DNA from: Diaporthe sp. PMI_573
Taxonomy: Eukaryota; Ascomycota; Sordariomycetes; Diaporthales; Diaporthaceae
DNA: 64,000 bases
Direction: 5' to 3'
NCBI GenBank assembly: GCA_021399435.1
Contig: JAJTUP010000008.1
Location: forward strand, 1,364,001 to 1,428,000
Of this stretch, positions 11,928-22,355 are shown piece after piece. Below the pieces are notes generated by a model. That model made no database searches. It was given only the letters and a program-made list of their open reading frames with translations, and was not told the DNA's origin. The stretch's first letter is position 1. Each line of letters opens with the position of its first letter. A program made the position numbers and the translations under genes.

Positions 11928-12444
11928 CTAGGAGAAGTACCACTCCACTCTGATGAAGCCGTCGTCTCCACCAAGGACGCGCCGGAGCTCCTCGTCGGAT
12001 ATGCCCTGGAGGGACTTCTCGCCCGAATCGTCGTAAATGTAGTCGATGAACTGAAGCTTGGAGTTGATGAGATCCGCAAAGTCATGATCTTTACAGCACT
12101 GGATGATGGCGTTCCTGAGTGCCTGCTCGAATGTCTCCCTGTTGATGACAGCCAGGGCACCGAGATCGACCAACACATCTAGCTTCTCTATTTCACATCA
12201 GCTTCATGTCGCGGGGCCCCAAGTTAAGACTTCAAAATGCCTTTTTCCACAGTGCAGTGGGGCATGAGAAAGCATATACAGTGGCAAACTTACCGTAGCG
12301 GAAGCTCTCGTCGACCTCCATTGTCTTGGTGTCTCTAGAGCCCATGCAGTCGTGGCGTGCCAGCATTCGGATCGTGATATGCCTGTTTCCATCAGGCTCA
12401 TGAGAAATGCCTGTCTGAGAATCGTTTGTCTGCTCAGTAGACAT
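11928..12444 (-). CDS. Small acidic protein of unknown family, tandem copy 1
   Basis: Two exons: 12444-12294 and 12178-11928, intron 12293-12179 (115 nt, GTAAGT donor, GCTGATG branch, CTAG acceptor). The spliced protein is 133 aa. The junction reads ESFRY/DVLVDLGALAV and is in frame. It is acidic, with no signal peptide, no membrane segment and no cysteine pattern that I recognise. Its C-terminal third (SDEELRRVLGGDDGFIRVEW) matches the end of the neighbouring gene at 13739-14329 (DQGLQRVLAGGEGFVEVVW), and both genes have one intron at a comparable place. The homology at DNA level continues past the stop codon (a GATGCCAAACAGG block on the plus strand) and upstream of the start, so the two are tandem duplicates. 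A TATA-like element lies about 170 bp upstream (plus strand CTATATAG near 12612). Function unknown. Confidence 0.65.
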
Positions 12445-13738
12445 GTTGACTGCTTGTTCCTGTTATGCAGTATACTGTGGCGATGACGCTGACAGGTTCA
12501 GTCTGTAGAAAGAACGTTTAGAAAGCTAGAAGTTTTGGCTGGGGATGCACTCGCTAGCTTCGTATATGTTGTACTCCGGGGTAAAAACTAACCCCAATCA
12601 GCGAGAGACAGCCCTATATAGCAAATATCACTCAATTGTGGGCTGAATCTGGGTCACCAGTGCATTCCGCTCACAATGTTCCTCAATGTGCCTCATAGGC
12701 CTATAGCTGAGTCACTGAGTTCATTGACTCGCATTATGAGCCTAAAAAGATCAGACTGCTAAGTTGTGACCGAGAAATTGCTATTGTGCTTGTCTGTGAC
12801 ATCCAATGCACACGTGCTGCGATTTTTATGCCAACACAGACAGCCCCTGCGAGTATAAAAGTCTTGGCGTGCAAACAAACTATATTGAGAGGCCCAGGTA
12901 TCATGCATGAGACAGGAGGCTCAATCGAGATGACAAACAGAACAAATACTACTGAGAACCGTTCCTGGAGAGTGCATGACATCAGGATGCAAGGAACAAA
13001 TGGCACAAGTAGGCACCAAGTGTCCCAGCATAAACGGGCAAGATGCCTAGTGCCCTTGCATCCCGACATCAACAAACATAGGACAGCAAAAGGTCCCTGG
13101 AGGACACGAGGGTTGTAGATGCCGAGGGGTGCCATGTGTCGGTCAGTTTTTGGTAGTGAAGCTAGAGGGACAAGTGGATGGCAAGTATGGAGGACTAGAA
13201 GATTTTCTGGACAAGCTCTGAAGACGGCCTTGAGGTTCTTGCGCAGGCAATGAGGCACCTGGGTACCGCCAACCAAATGTGAGGTCCTGTTAGACAACAT
13301 CGTGATTGGTTGGAGGCACGCCCCGCGACTGCGAGTGAGGATTCCGTCCGTTGTAGAGTCTTTCGTCCCATTCCTTGTGAATGGTCTCGCCCGATCTGTA
13401 GAGGGTTTTGCAGCTTCCAGGGCAGTCAATGGATTCGCTGGAAAGAATTACTCCTTGCTTCATTGACACTGTGGGCAGGCTTGGGACGGTTCCAGAATTC
13501 GCCTGACCGAAAGCCTAGCCAGAATGAGATCTCATCTGAAAGGAGCATTCTCCTATGAGAGGTGCTGTCGTGCTATGCAAACAAACAAACAAAGAAGCGC
13601 ATGATCATGTAATCATTCCCGTTCACGTCAACTCCATTCATCAGAGTTTTCTAGGCAACACCCCCCCCCTTCAACAACCCCCAAACTTGACGCTGTCGTC
13701 GTGGTTTCCCTCTCCACTTGCAGATGCCAAACAGGCAC
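12445..13738. other. Spacer between the tandem paralogues
   Basis: It includes the upstream homology block of copy 1 (to about 12850). A minus-strand frame of about 188 codons (ATG near 13300 to 12734) contains three hydrophobic stretches but has no recognisable family, and its 3' end overlaps the duplicated upstream block, so I do not call it a gene. A nine-C run lies at 13661-13669. Confidence 0.4.
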
Positions 13739-14329
13739 CTAGAAGTCCCACACCACCTCGACGAAGCCTTCGCCTCCAGCAAGGACGCGTTGGAGACCCT
13801 GGTCTGGTATATCCAGGAGGGACAGAGGCACTCTATCCGGGTCGTAGTATACGTACTCAAAGGAAATGTATACGTAGGACACATCATCTTCGTGCTCTAG
13901 GCCGTGATAGCCACCCATCTCAATGATTTGATCAACCTCCTCCTCAAGGTCGTCAATGGAAATTCGAGCCAGATCGAGGATGACCTGCTCGTCCTGGTCG
14001 TCTACTGTGTGTCAGTTTCAAGCCGCGAAGCCCAAATTGATGCTTTCAAGGAGACTTCGAGGTGAAGAACAGCAGATGATTGCTGGCCTGGCGGTAGACT
14101 TACGGCAGACAAGATCCCCGTCGACCTCCTGTTGCTGCTCGTCAAATAGGCCTTGGCACCTGTTGTGAATGGTCTTGATTCTGACCATGACGGTGTAGGA
14201 CGTGTGTCTGGAGGGGATGAGTTTGATGGTGGATTCACCAGTAAAGCCGGTCTTGGGGTTGGTTTTCTGCATGGGCATTTTGAGGGAAGGTTTCTGGCCG
14301 TGTGGTATGCGTTGTGGGATGGAGATCAT
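13739..14329 (-). CDS. Small acidic protein of unknown family, tandem copy 2
   Basis: Two exons: 14329-14104 and 14004-13739, intron 14103-14005 (99 nt, GTAAGT donor, CAG acceptor). The spliced product is 163 aa; the join reads DGDLVC/LDDQDEQVILDL. An internal ATG at 14278 (MPMQKTNPK) is an alternative start. The second exon is very acidic (DDLEEEVDQIIEMGGYHGLE) and ends RVLAGGEGFVEVVWDF. It is the diverged duplicate of the gene at 11928-12444: same strand, same exon layout, similar C-terminus and similar 3' flank. The two proteins align only loosely over their first 100 residues, so they have diverged much faster in sequence than in architecture. There is no signal peptide or known domain, and function is unknown. 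Confidence 0.65.
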
Positions 14330-15883
14330 GAGTTTGTGTAAACAATGGTTGGAAGGTTGAAGTGCAAGGCCTGGCTAATCCAGCCATCAACACGGGAGAG
14401 CTTTAAAGGTTGGGTTGAGTAGCCCCTTCTCTGCCCAGCTGTCGTACCACTGGGTAGGAATTGAACCCGGCGCAGAGAGGAACGACCCTGCATGGAAAAC
14501 AAAATGCAGTTGCGAGCCGGGTCTTGATCACTGGAGCAATGCTCACAACATGCTTCCCAGGGACATGGACGAGTCACGACGGCGCTCCACCCGCCTTATG
14601 AGCCCAGGACGGCACGGCCTGTGATAGAGCTGTACCATTGTTTCTGTCTGACTGAATCCAGCACAACCACACTATGAGTTCTTCGCCAGACCAGACTGCC
14701 CCTACGAGTATTTCAATGTCTAATTAATATGGCCGTTGGACCATACATGTAATAATGGTATGTAGTGATTGTTGTAGCAGAGAGTACTTGCCCCCTCTGA
14801 TGAATGCTTCTTGGAAGAGGCAAAGCAACATTGAATGCAAGAATCTTCATAGGCTGCTTCTATAATGTACGTTGCATTTTGTGGTAGCATGCCTTTGGGC
14901 TGGGATATTTCAGTCATTACTCTAGAACTGAATTCAAAAGGACACTTGCTAAGACTGGCGGATACCAGCTATTACTCTAGAAGACTGTCAGAAATGATAC
15001 TCAAGTTTGGAAAAGTTGCTACTAAATGTGATATCCAGGATTAAACGGGCTGGGCTACCTATCATGATTTGTGTGTGCAGGTGCCCTTTTTGGGCACACG
15101 TGTGTTGGTGCCACCTCACAGCAGCTGTCCATGCCCGCTTCATGGATTACATGCTTCACCCAACAACTCCGAGCTTATCATAACTAACTGGATAGTAATT
15201 TTCCCGACTCTCAATCGCCTGATATCACCTTTCGTCCCATACTGCCTTTTGTTCCATCCTGTTCTTGGACAGGCAACTTGAGTCACTCGTCCTGGGCCGA
15301 GGCGCTTGCAGACGAGATAAACACAATTTCCTAACCCACAAGCCCATTGAATCCAGCAACCTTGCAAGGATTTGGGTCACATGTATTGACATGCCTGTTG
15401 GGTATGTGAGTAAGGTTCCACTTCTATCACCTTCATACAGTGTTACTTGACGGGCTGCAATGCAGTCCAATCTCTCACAAATGGACTCGTTCTTTTGAAT
15501 TGAAAAGCGTCGTACTATTAAAGTGAGTTGCTTGAGGCAAAGGAGTGATTCATGAGATTTCAATCGCACCTGCCACTTTTAACAAGTTCTTCGGTCTTAC
15601 CCATTCACCTGGAGGCCTTGATGCAAATTCGCTAGACCTGGACTGAATGCGCAAGACCCCTCCGCACTTGCCCAAGACTTAGCACCCAGGACTTGCCAAC
15701 CTCAACACTGAAAACGATTCGAGCCTGATCAAAGTCCAGGACTGGCCGATCAAAGTTGCCTTGCCTCATCTCGCCACCTAGACACGTCACCACACATTAC
15801 CCTTGTCAGCCTCAAGCACACACATCAGTTTTGAGTTCCTCATCCAAACTGACCAAGTGTTCCACGGTGTAGGAGTGGGAAAG
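14330..15883. other. Intergenic region, no gene seen
   Basis: The left 400 bp is the upstream homology block of tandem copy 2. The rest, to the 2EXR gene, contains only short unconnected frames. A TTTCGTCC-type motif occurs near 15228 and also near 11148, 11168 and 13358, possibly remnants of a dispersed repeat. Confidence 0.4.
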
Positions 15884-16816
15884 ATGGTGTTCCATCGATT
15901 TCAGCAGCTCCCAGTCGAGCTTCGCCTGCACATCTGGGAATGCGCCCTCGACGAAGCACTCCTCATCGACGGCCTCCTCACAGACAGACAGAAGCCAGTC
16001 TGTCACATGACACTACCCCAGGCCTCGCCCGAGTCGCCCGACCCTGACACCAAGCTAGCCACTTTTGAGGATGTCTCTCTAGGACACGTCTGCCGCGAGT
16101 CCCGGGAAGTTCTCCGCCGGTGCTGCGGCCGATTCAACAAAGCCCGCGACTACAATCCCTCGACTGACGTGATCTACATGGACAATTTCAATACCTTCAT
16201 CAATGTGCCCGGCAGCTTGCAGCTCGAGATCCGCCACATCGCCCTCCCGGCTGATTTCTGCTACAACATGTTGAGGATAGAAACTCCAACTCTCGGGCCG
16301 TCCAACGTCTTTGACCAGCTTGCTTTGCCTCGCGGACCGAGGCTCAACTGTCGCCTAAACTCCGATGCAGACTTCTTCTGCTTTACGTCGGCCTGCCTGC
16401 CCAAGCTCGAGAGTATCACGATCGTTCTTCCGCCTCTCGAGAAGAGTATGCCATACTACGCCGACCACTTCCCCGCAGTCATGCGACCTTCCTTCCTCAG
16501 AATCGTTCCCTACTCGGAGGTGCAGAGGATTCGAATCAGGGGCCGTCACACCTACACCTCGTGGTTAAGAGGATCTGCGAACACCAAGCGCCTACTCCTT
16601 GGACCATTTATCAAGGACTTCAACGAGGTTTGGGAGTACGAAGCGGACTTTGAGCTTGAACAAGACGATCCCCGCCGAGAAATCACGGTGCAGGCTGGGG
16701 TTCTCCAGTACCTCGAGGGACCTTTTGAGGGCAGGAGAAGGCTGTCTTCCATCTACAAAGAGGCAGAAGAGTTCGAGGAGAGCCAGCCTGCGGATCAAGG
16801 TGGTGCAGTTTCTTAA
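15884..16816 (+). CDS. 2EXR-domain protein
   Basis: Single exon, 310 aa from ATG 15884 (the frame is open further upstream but only with a TTG). The N-terminus FQQLPVELRLHIWECAL is the hallmark of the 2EXR domain found in large fungal families (F-x-x-LP-x-E-[IL]R-x-x-IW). It is followed at about residue 70 by a conserved VCRESREVLRRC segment. After that the protein has short beta-rich segments with no recognised motif. The 2EXR family is expanded in Pezizomycotina and its function is not established. The start of the domain resembles F-box proteins, but no SCF role is shown. It sits between the tandem duplicates and the RCC1 gene. A second 2EXR gene lies at 48389-49420. Confidence 0.85.
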   Translation: MVFHRFQQLPVELRLHIWECALDEALLIDGLLTDRQKPVCHMTLPQASPESPDPDTKLATFEDVSLGHVCRESREVLRRCCGRFNKARDYNPSTDVIYMDNFNTFINVPGSLQLEIRHIALPADFCYNMLRIETPTLGPSNVFDQLALPRGPRLNCRLNSDADFFCFTSACLPKLESITIVLPPLEKSMPYYADHFPAVMRPSFLRIVPYSEVQRIRIRGRHTYTSWLRGSANTKRLLLGPFIKDFNEVWEYEADFELEQDDPRREITVQAGVLQYLEGPFEGRRRLSSIYKEAEEFEESQPADQGGAVS

Positions 16817-17930
16817 GTGCACGGGACTTTCTCAGAGTCGTACAAGTGCCCTTTGGTGAGACCTACACCGACATTACCATTTCTTTCCAGGAAGCTAATT
16901 TCAGAAGGCCACATAATTGGTCACGCGTTACTGGAATTGTTGACGGCCAACCCGATCAAAGCGCAAGTTGAGCTGTCGGTGGGGTGGGCCTCCGTCAATT
17001 GCAGACGACCATCGACGGGCGGGCAAGCCAATTGAAGTTGTGCAAAGACAATAGACGCATTTGGTAGGGAGAGATACTTGCTTTTGTTCGAGGCTCGAGG
17101 GACACGCAGACAGCAGCGGCAGGGAGCGGAGGAAGCTAGGGGGAACTTGACGGACAGGCACAGCACACCGGCGATATTCTGCCATTCGAGTTTCCTGCGA
17201 CCAGTTTTGGGGTAGCTTCATGGGGAGAAATAGACCTGCATTCCCTCGTCTCAAAAGTACATATCTCGGCCTCACTGCCTGGAGAATTCGGTCTAGCTGA
17301 GTGCTGGCTCCCTGTTTCCCTGGCACACAGAACCTTTGATCAAAGGAAACAAACAATGTTGCAAGAGGATGTCCCTCCAAGCCATATCCATTATTCTGGA
17401 GTTGGATTAGGTGGCCTCGGAAGGAGCTACCCGGTGAAAGCCAGTAGTTTCAAGACTCGAGCTCGTTGAACTTGGTGAAGCTGTATTGTGAATGCATTGT
17501 GCTATTCACACAATGGATGAATAACCTGCATCCCAAGGTTTGGGATGCAATTGTGTCAAGGCACCTGAATAGGCCTCGATCAGACGTCATTGGCCAATTG
17601 GTGGGGCTAGCTGATACCTGGACAGGCGGACGCTTCCGGGCCCTGTCCTTGTTCCAAGTCCCTCGCTAGGCTTAAAACAGTGAGCTTCAGGCCGATCCAG
17701 GGTCGCGACGCCCTTTTGTTTTGTTACGCAACCGCACCCAGAGCGCCTCCAAGCTCCCAATTCCCATCTACCACTTCCCAACTGCTTACCTTCGACTCCC
17801 TTTCTTTCAACAACCAAATCACACGACACAGCCTACTCTTTTTGGTGGGAAACAAGCCATAACACAACGACCTACCATACCGTCAGTCCCCGATTCTGTC
17901 CCAGTCAAGGCGAATCACCGAGCACTTGAG
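16817..17930. other. Intergenic region upstream of RCC1 gene
   Basis: It holds the 3' flank of the 2EXR gene and the promoter and 5' leader of the RCC1 gene. The reading frame is open from about 17721 to the RCC1 start but has no ATG in frame until 17931. Other frames are short and unconnected. Confidence 0.45.
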
Positions 17931-20107
17931 ATGGCGCCGAAGAAGGGTGCGCCCAAGGCGGAGGCGGCCAGCACTTCCACCAGCCGCCCCAGCAAGAAGT
18001 CGGCCGCCACACCTGTAGCCCCCAAACCCAAGTTGACAGCCAGGAAAGCGGGCACCCCGAAGGCTCAGAAGAAAGACGCTACTGCGAAATCCGCGAAATC
18101 CGCGAAATCCGCGAGCGCCACCAAAGCAACACCTGCACCCTCGGATCGGCATATGTTGACGCCGTCATCTGTGAAGAAGGCCTCGAAGAAGGCAGCTACT
18201 GCGAATGCGCCGGGCATGATGTCGTCCACCAAGAAGCCCCAGAAGAATGCAGCCACTGCGAATGCCGCAGGTGCCGCCGCTCCTGAACCCAAAGTTGGCC
18301 CCCGGGGCCGGTCTACAATGCCAGACGACATACCGCCCGAAGCTCCGAAAGCCCAGAGGAAACATGTCACGGCAAAGACCGCAAGTACGTCCGCGACCAA
18401 AGCCACACCTGCCAACATCTCTCGAAAGCGCAGGTCGTCGTCCATTGAGGAGGAAGCCCCCGTCGCCACCGCCACTGCCTCCAAGAAGATCAGGACGGAC
18501 CCTGGCAGCTCGAAGCGAAAGGCTACCGCCGATGCCAACAAGAGAGCCCGAAAGGTCCGAAGAATGGACGAGCAAGAAGATGAAGACGACCAAGAGGATG
18601 ATGCCGTGGAGCCCGTGAAGCCCAGGCGCAAAGCGGCTGCCAAAAAGGCTGCTGCACCTGCCAAGAAGCCCGCAACCTCCAAGGTCCGAAAGGCCAAAAA
18701 GGAGCCGGCCGTCAAGCTTCAGGCTGGGGTTCAGATCAACTTTGCGCCAACCCAGCCCCTCGACATCTTTGTCTTTGGCTCGGGCGAGTCTGGCGAGCTC
18801 GGCCTGAGCAACAAGATGGTGGACGGCAAGAAGCCTGTCAACGTGAAGCGTCCCCGAATCCACCCGCTGTTGCCCGCCGAGAACGTCGGTGTGGTCCAGA
18901 TTGCCTGCGGCGGAATGCACTCTGTCGCCCTCACCAAGGACAACAAGATTCTTACCTGGGGCGTCAATGACCAGGGCGCCCTCGGTCGCGATACCACCTG
19001 GGACGGCGGGCTTCGTGACGCGGACGCCGAGGATAACGAGGACAATGGCCGTGGCTTCGAGTCCTTGAACCCTATCGAGTGCACTCCGACCGAGGTCGAC
19101 ACAAAGAACATTACCAACGGAACCAAGTTCGCCAAGGTCATCGCCAGTGACAGCGCCTCGTTTGCTTTGACCGAGGACGGTCGCATCTACGGATGGGGTA
19201 CATTCCGGGTGAGTCTCTTGCAAGTTCCCGTCTTGACAAGAAATTAGCTGACCGTATACAGTCCTCCGATGGTATTCTCGGCTTCACCAAAGATATCCTG
19301 GTGCAATATGAGCCTGTGCTCCTTCCGGACTCCAAGAAGATTGTGGACATTGCTGCCGGCAACAACCACGTTATGACTCTCGATAACAAGGGCAAGGTCG
19401 AGACCTGGGGCGCTCCTGAGATGAACCAGCTTGGTCGCCGCGTGGTCCAGCGCGACATGAAGGCATCTGCCCTGCGCCCTGGCGGCCTTTCATTCAAGCG
19501 AGGCATCAAGATTGCCAAGATCGCCTGCGGCTCCTATCACAGCTTCGCCATCGACGACCTTGGACGTCTATATGCCTGGGGCCTCAACAACTTTGGAGAG
19601 CTTGGTCTGCACGACGAGAACGTCGGCGAGGACGCGAACGCAGTCCTTGAGCCCACCCTCGTCGAGTCCCTTGCGGACTACAGCATAGGCGAGATCGCCG
19701 GCGGCGAGCACCACTCCGTCGCTTGCAGCGAGGACGGCAAGCTCCTGGTCTGGGGCCGCATTGACGGCAAGCAGACCGGCCTGACGGCGGACAAGTTCAA
19801 CCAAGACAACACTGTCTACGACGACCACGGGCAGGCCCGAATCCTGACGGTCCCCACGGTACACGAGGGCTTCGACAACGTCGTCTCGGTCGCCTGCGGG
19901 ATAGACAACTCCTTCGCTATTACCGAGGACGGCAAGGCCTATTCCTGGGGATTTTCGGCCAACTACCAGACCGGCCAGGGTGAGCAGGATGACGACGTCG
20001 AGGTCCCCACGCTGATTGACAACTCTGCTGTCCGCGACAGGAAAGTCCTGTCTGCCGGTGCTGGAGGACAGTTCTCCGTGCTGACAAGCATCCACCAGAA
20101 CGCCTGA
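17931..20107 (+). CDS. RCC1-type Ran guanine-nucleotide exchange factor
   Basis: Two exons, 17931-19208 and 19262-20107, with a 53-nt intron (GTGAGT...TACAG, phase 0); 707 aa. From about residue 276 to the end it is a seven-bladed RCC1 propeller: FGSGESGELG, ACGGMHSVALT, TWGVNDQGALGR, WGTF, AAGNNHVMTL, CGSYHSFAI, AWGLNNFGELG, GGEHHSVA, CGIDNSFAIT, SWGFSANYQTGQG. In yeasts the orthologue (Prp20/Srm1, Pim1) loads GTP on Ran at chromatin and so sets the Ran gradient for nuclear transport and spindle assembly. The first ~275 residues form a long Lys/Ala/Pro-rich tail with histone H1-like repeats (KSAKSAKSA near residue 53), basic clusters (KRARKVRR) and an acidic stretch (DEQEDEDDQEDD), probably for nuclear targeting and chromatin binding. 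The yeast protein is shorter mainly because it lacks this tail. ATG 17931 is the first in frame. Confidence 0.93.
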
Positions 20108-20539
20108 GTGCATTCTCATCGTTCCTATTCTTACTACGCGCCTGTCCGAGGTGCATCTGCGAGGATAACCGAAGGCTTCTTGTCATTTCGACTCTTATTG
20201 CACTTTTTGCCTAGTGGGAAAAAAAGAAACCATCTGGTTCTCTTCGCATTGTTTGAGTATTTAGCGGCAGCAGAATGATTTGGCCCACGCTGTGGGCATG
20301 GGCGTTTGCGTCTCGACTGTGACGCAGGGAAAGGGTCTCATTCTAGGGAACGGATTTGGCTACCACATTTGATGGTATATTCACGAAACGCCAAGGGAGG
20401 GTTCGGGAGGCAAACGGCAAGGAAGGAAAGGAAAGGACGATACCGTTCACGGCGTCCAGGCATGAATGATGAAGAATGGTCTACGTTGAGGCCAACAAGG
20501 GCCACTGCTGTCTAGAGTACAACTTGAGAATGGGACAGC
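20108..20539. other. Convergent 3' region between RCC1 and YIP1
   Basis: Short spacer between two convergent stop codons (20107 plus, 20540 minus). I see no gene; it should contain both 3' untranslated regions. Confidence 0.5.
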
Positions 20540-21664
20540 TCATGAAACACCGCCAGCCACGATTTTTGCCATGTTTCCACTGCCTCCTGATGTGTGTGTT
20601 AGTAAACCCGCTACCGTGCCTAAAGTAATGCTCTCATTGAGGGTGTAAGGGATCCATGATAGGGAGAAGACTGATGCTTACGACTGGAGAAGATGCTCAT
20701 GATACCAAAGCCCACGTAGAAGAGCGCCAGGGGGTATGCCACGAGGCCCCTCATGCCGCGCATCCTGCCCACGGCGCAGAAGATACCCGAGGCGCTGTAC
20801 GTGCACCACATGATGGCAGCGGAGGTCATGACGATACCGAGGGGCGTGTCCATGGGCATGACGATGCCCAGCAGGCTGGTGGCGGTCAGGGGCAGCAGGC
20901 AGTATCCCAGGACGGAGGCGCTGCGGAAGTAGGTGAGGGTGGAGGACAGCTCGTTTGGGTGCATGCCGCCGTGGGCCGAGGGGGGCTGGCCCGGCTGGTG
21001 GGAGCCGTAGGGCGTGGCCTGCGAGGCGTCGCCGGCGTCCTCGAGGGGCGTCATGAGCGAGATGATGAAGTGCAGCGATATCGAGCCCAGCGCGGCGAGA
21101 CCGTAGATGTAGCCGAAGTGCAGGTTGCCCGAGAAGAGGAGGAAGAAGCCGAACAGGCCCGCGAACAGGATCGGCCCGCCCAGGTCGCTGTCGTCCATCA
21201 GGTGCTGGTCGATGCGGCGGAAGGGGTTGAGCACGGCGAGCGTCTGAGAGGTGCGAAGAGAGAGAGGTTAGTTATTCGTTCTGCCATCAACTTCCAGGTC
21301 CACCACCGCCTCGGACACCGCACGAACGCACCTTGGCCTGAATGTGGTAGAAGTTGACGCCGAGCTCCTCGAGCAGCGGCGGCTCGCCCTCGTAGCCCTC
21401 GGTGGAGAAAGCGGCGATCCAGCCCGTCCTCAGCCCGCCCGACTCGCCCATGCGCCCCGAGACCCCCGCCGCGGGCGCGCCGAAGCCGTAGTTAGCAGCG
21501 CCGGGGGACACGCCATAGCCGCCGTATGACGCCTGTGACGATGTCGCGTGGCCCGAGACGTCGGCGGGTGCGTATTGTGTAGGGTAGAACTGGAGGTTCT
21601 GGGCGGACTGCGGGGCGTAGGCTGGGTTGCCCTGGGGCTGTGCCCCGTAGCCGAACTGGGACAT
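20540..21664 (-). CDS. YIP1: Yip1-family Golgi/ER membrane protein
   Basis: Three exons: 21664-21332, 21243-20682 and 20586-20540. Introns are 21331-21244 (88 nt) and 20681-20587 (95 nt, GTAAGC donor, perfect TACTAAC branch). The product is 313 aa. The N-terminal ~100 residues are Gly/Tyr/Gln/Pro-rich. Then comes the family signature, GWIAAFSTEGYEGEPPLLEE followed by LGVNFYHI, joined by splicing to TLAVLNPFRR. The C-terminal half has about five transmembrane helices (for example GPILFAGLFGFFLLFSG and CLLPLTATSLLGIVM). The last exon adds only GSGNMAKIVAGGVS after FSSR. Yip1/YIPF5 proteins bind Rab GTPases and act in ER-to-Golgi vesicle formation. ATG 21664 is preferred, since an in-frame TTG is all that lies upstream. 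It is divergent from PAM16. Confidence 0.92.
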
Positions 21665-22355
21665 GTTTTGAGGCCGGGCGACGATGTTGGCCGGGGGAAG
21701 CAAGAGATCGATCGGGGAGCTGTCGGCGACGATTCGAGCGGGACAGCGGCTCGCTGGTCGTATGTACGGTTCTAGATCCTAAGCAGAGCTCAATGTTGGA
21801 GATATACCAGTAAAGACAGATGCGTAGAGCTGTTTCGTGCGTGCAGGCGGGGGGGGGGGGAATCTGCGCTGTGATGTTAACGTTGTGTCGCGGTTGGATG
21901 AACAAATGCGAAATGATGCAGGCTTCCAAAATGTCCCTGGGTTCCGTCAGAGGGCCAGCTGGCTTTGGCGGGCATGAACAGCTGTTCCTTGTTACCCCAA
22001 TCACGTCCACTGCCGGAACAAGGCAGGAGCTCAGCTGCAGTTGGGGGCTCGCGGCAGGCAAGGCTGGTCGAAAATCAATCGACGGCCCGAGGATCGGCAA
22101 AATTTCCACTCCCTGTCGCCTCTGGGAACCAGACGCAGCGAGAGAGCTTGAGTCCGTCTTAGTTCCCGTCAGCGAATTTTCCTGAACCGCATTCCTGCCG
22201 TCGATGACACCACGACCCGACTTCTGAATATCACGTCTTTCTCGCACAGTCAAGACAAAAGCGACGTGTATTCTTAACGCATAACGAAGCGGGAGGACCG
22301 TCAGTACCGTGGTTTTCAGAGAGCCGACCAGCGCCGAGCCAGGTCGTCCTCCAAG
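21665..22355. promoter_or_regulatory. Divergent promoter region of YIP1 and PAM16
   Basis: The 691 bp between two divergent start codons must contain both promoters and leaders. It includes a 12-G run at 21849-21860 and GC-rich stretches. I cannot assign a specific factor site. Confidence 0.5.
21849..21860 (+). repeat. 12-G homopolymer tract
   Basis: A run of 12 G on the plus strand lies about 185 bp upstream of the YIP1 start (C-run on its coding strand). Similar tracts are seen elsewhere in the window, in noncoding DNA only. Confidence 0.9.

Larger units (their letters stand above)
11900..14720. repeat. Tandem duplication, two units of about 1 kb
   Basis: Unit A (about 11900-12860) and unit B (about 13715-14715) share the coding gene, a 3' flank block (plus strand GCAGATGCCAAACAGG near 11906 and 13720) and an upstream block. 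In the latter, TTATGAGCC is followed by a motif like CAGACnGCCCCTnCGAGTAT (near 12836 and 14693). The spacing of these blocks to the start codons is similar (about 390 and 365 bp), so promoter and gene were copied together. Confidence 0.6.

Noticed and set aside
12734..13429. 231-codon minus-strand frame with hydrophobic stretches
   Set aside because: Begins with TTG (188 codons from the first ATG), matches no family and overlaps the duplicated upstream block. A chance frame of this length is plausible in 64 kb.
14440..14480. tRNA-like B-box (GGTTCAATTCC on the minus strand)
   Set aside because: The stem bases beside the loop do not pair and no A-box lies at the right distance.
18165..19223. 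352-codon minus-strand frame
   Set aside because: Antisense to the RCC1 gene, whose propeller repeats are unmistakable.
20656..21357. 233-codon plus-strand frame
   Set aside because: Antisense to YIP1; composition is the complement of its membrane helices.
21849..21860. G-tract as a G-quadruplex
   Set aside because: A single uninterrupted G run without separated G-groups; most simply a homopolymer tract.
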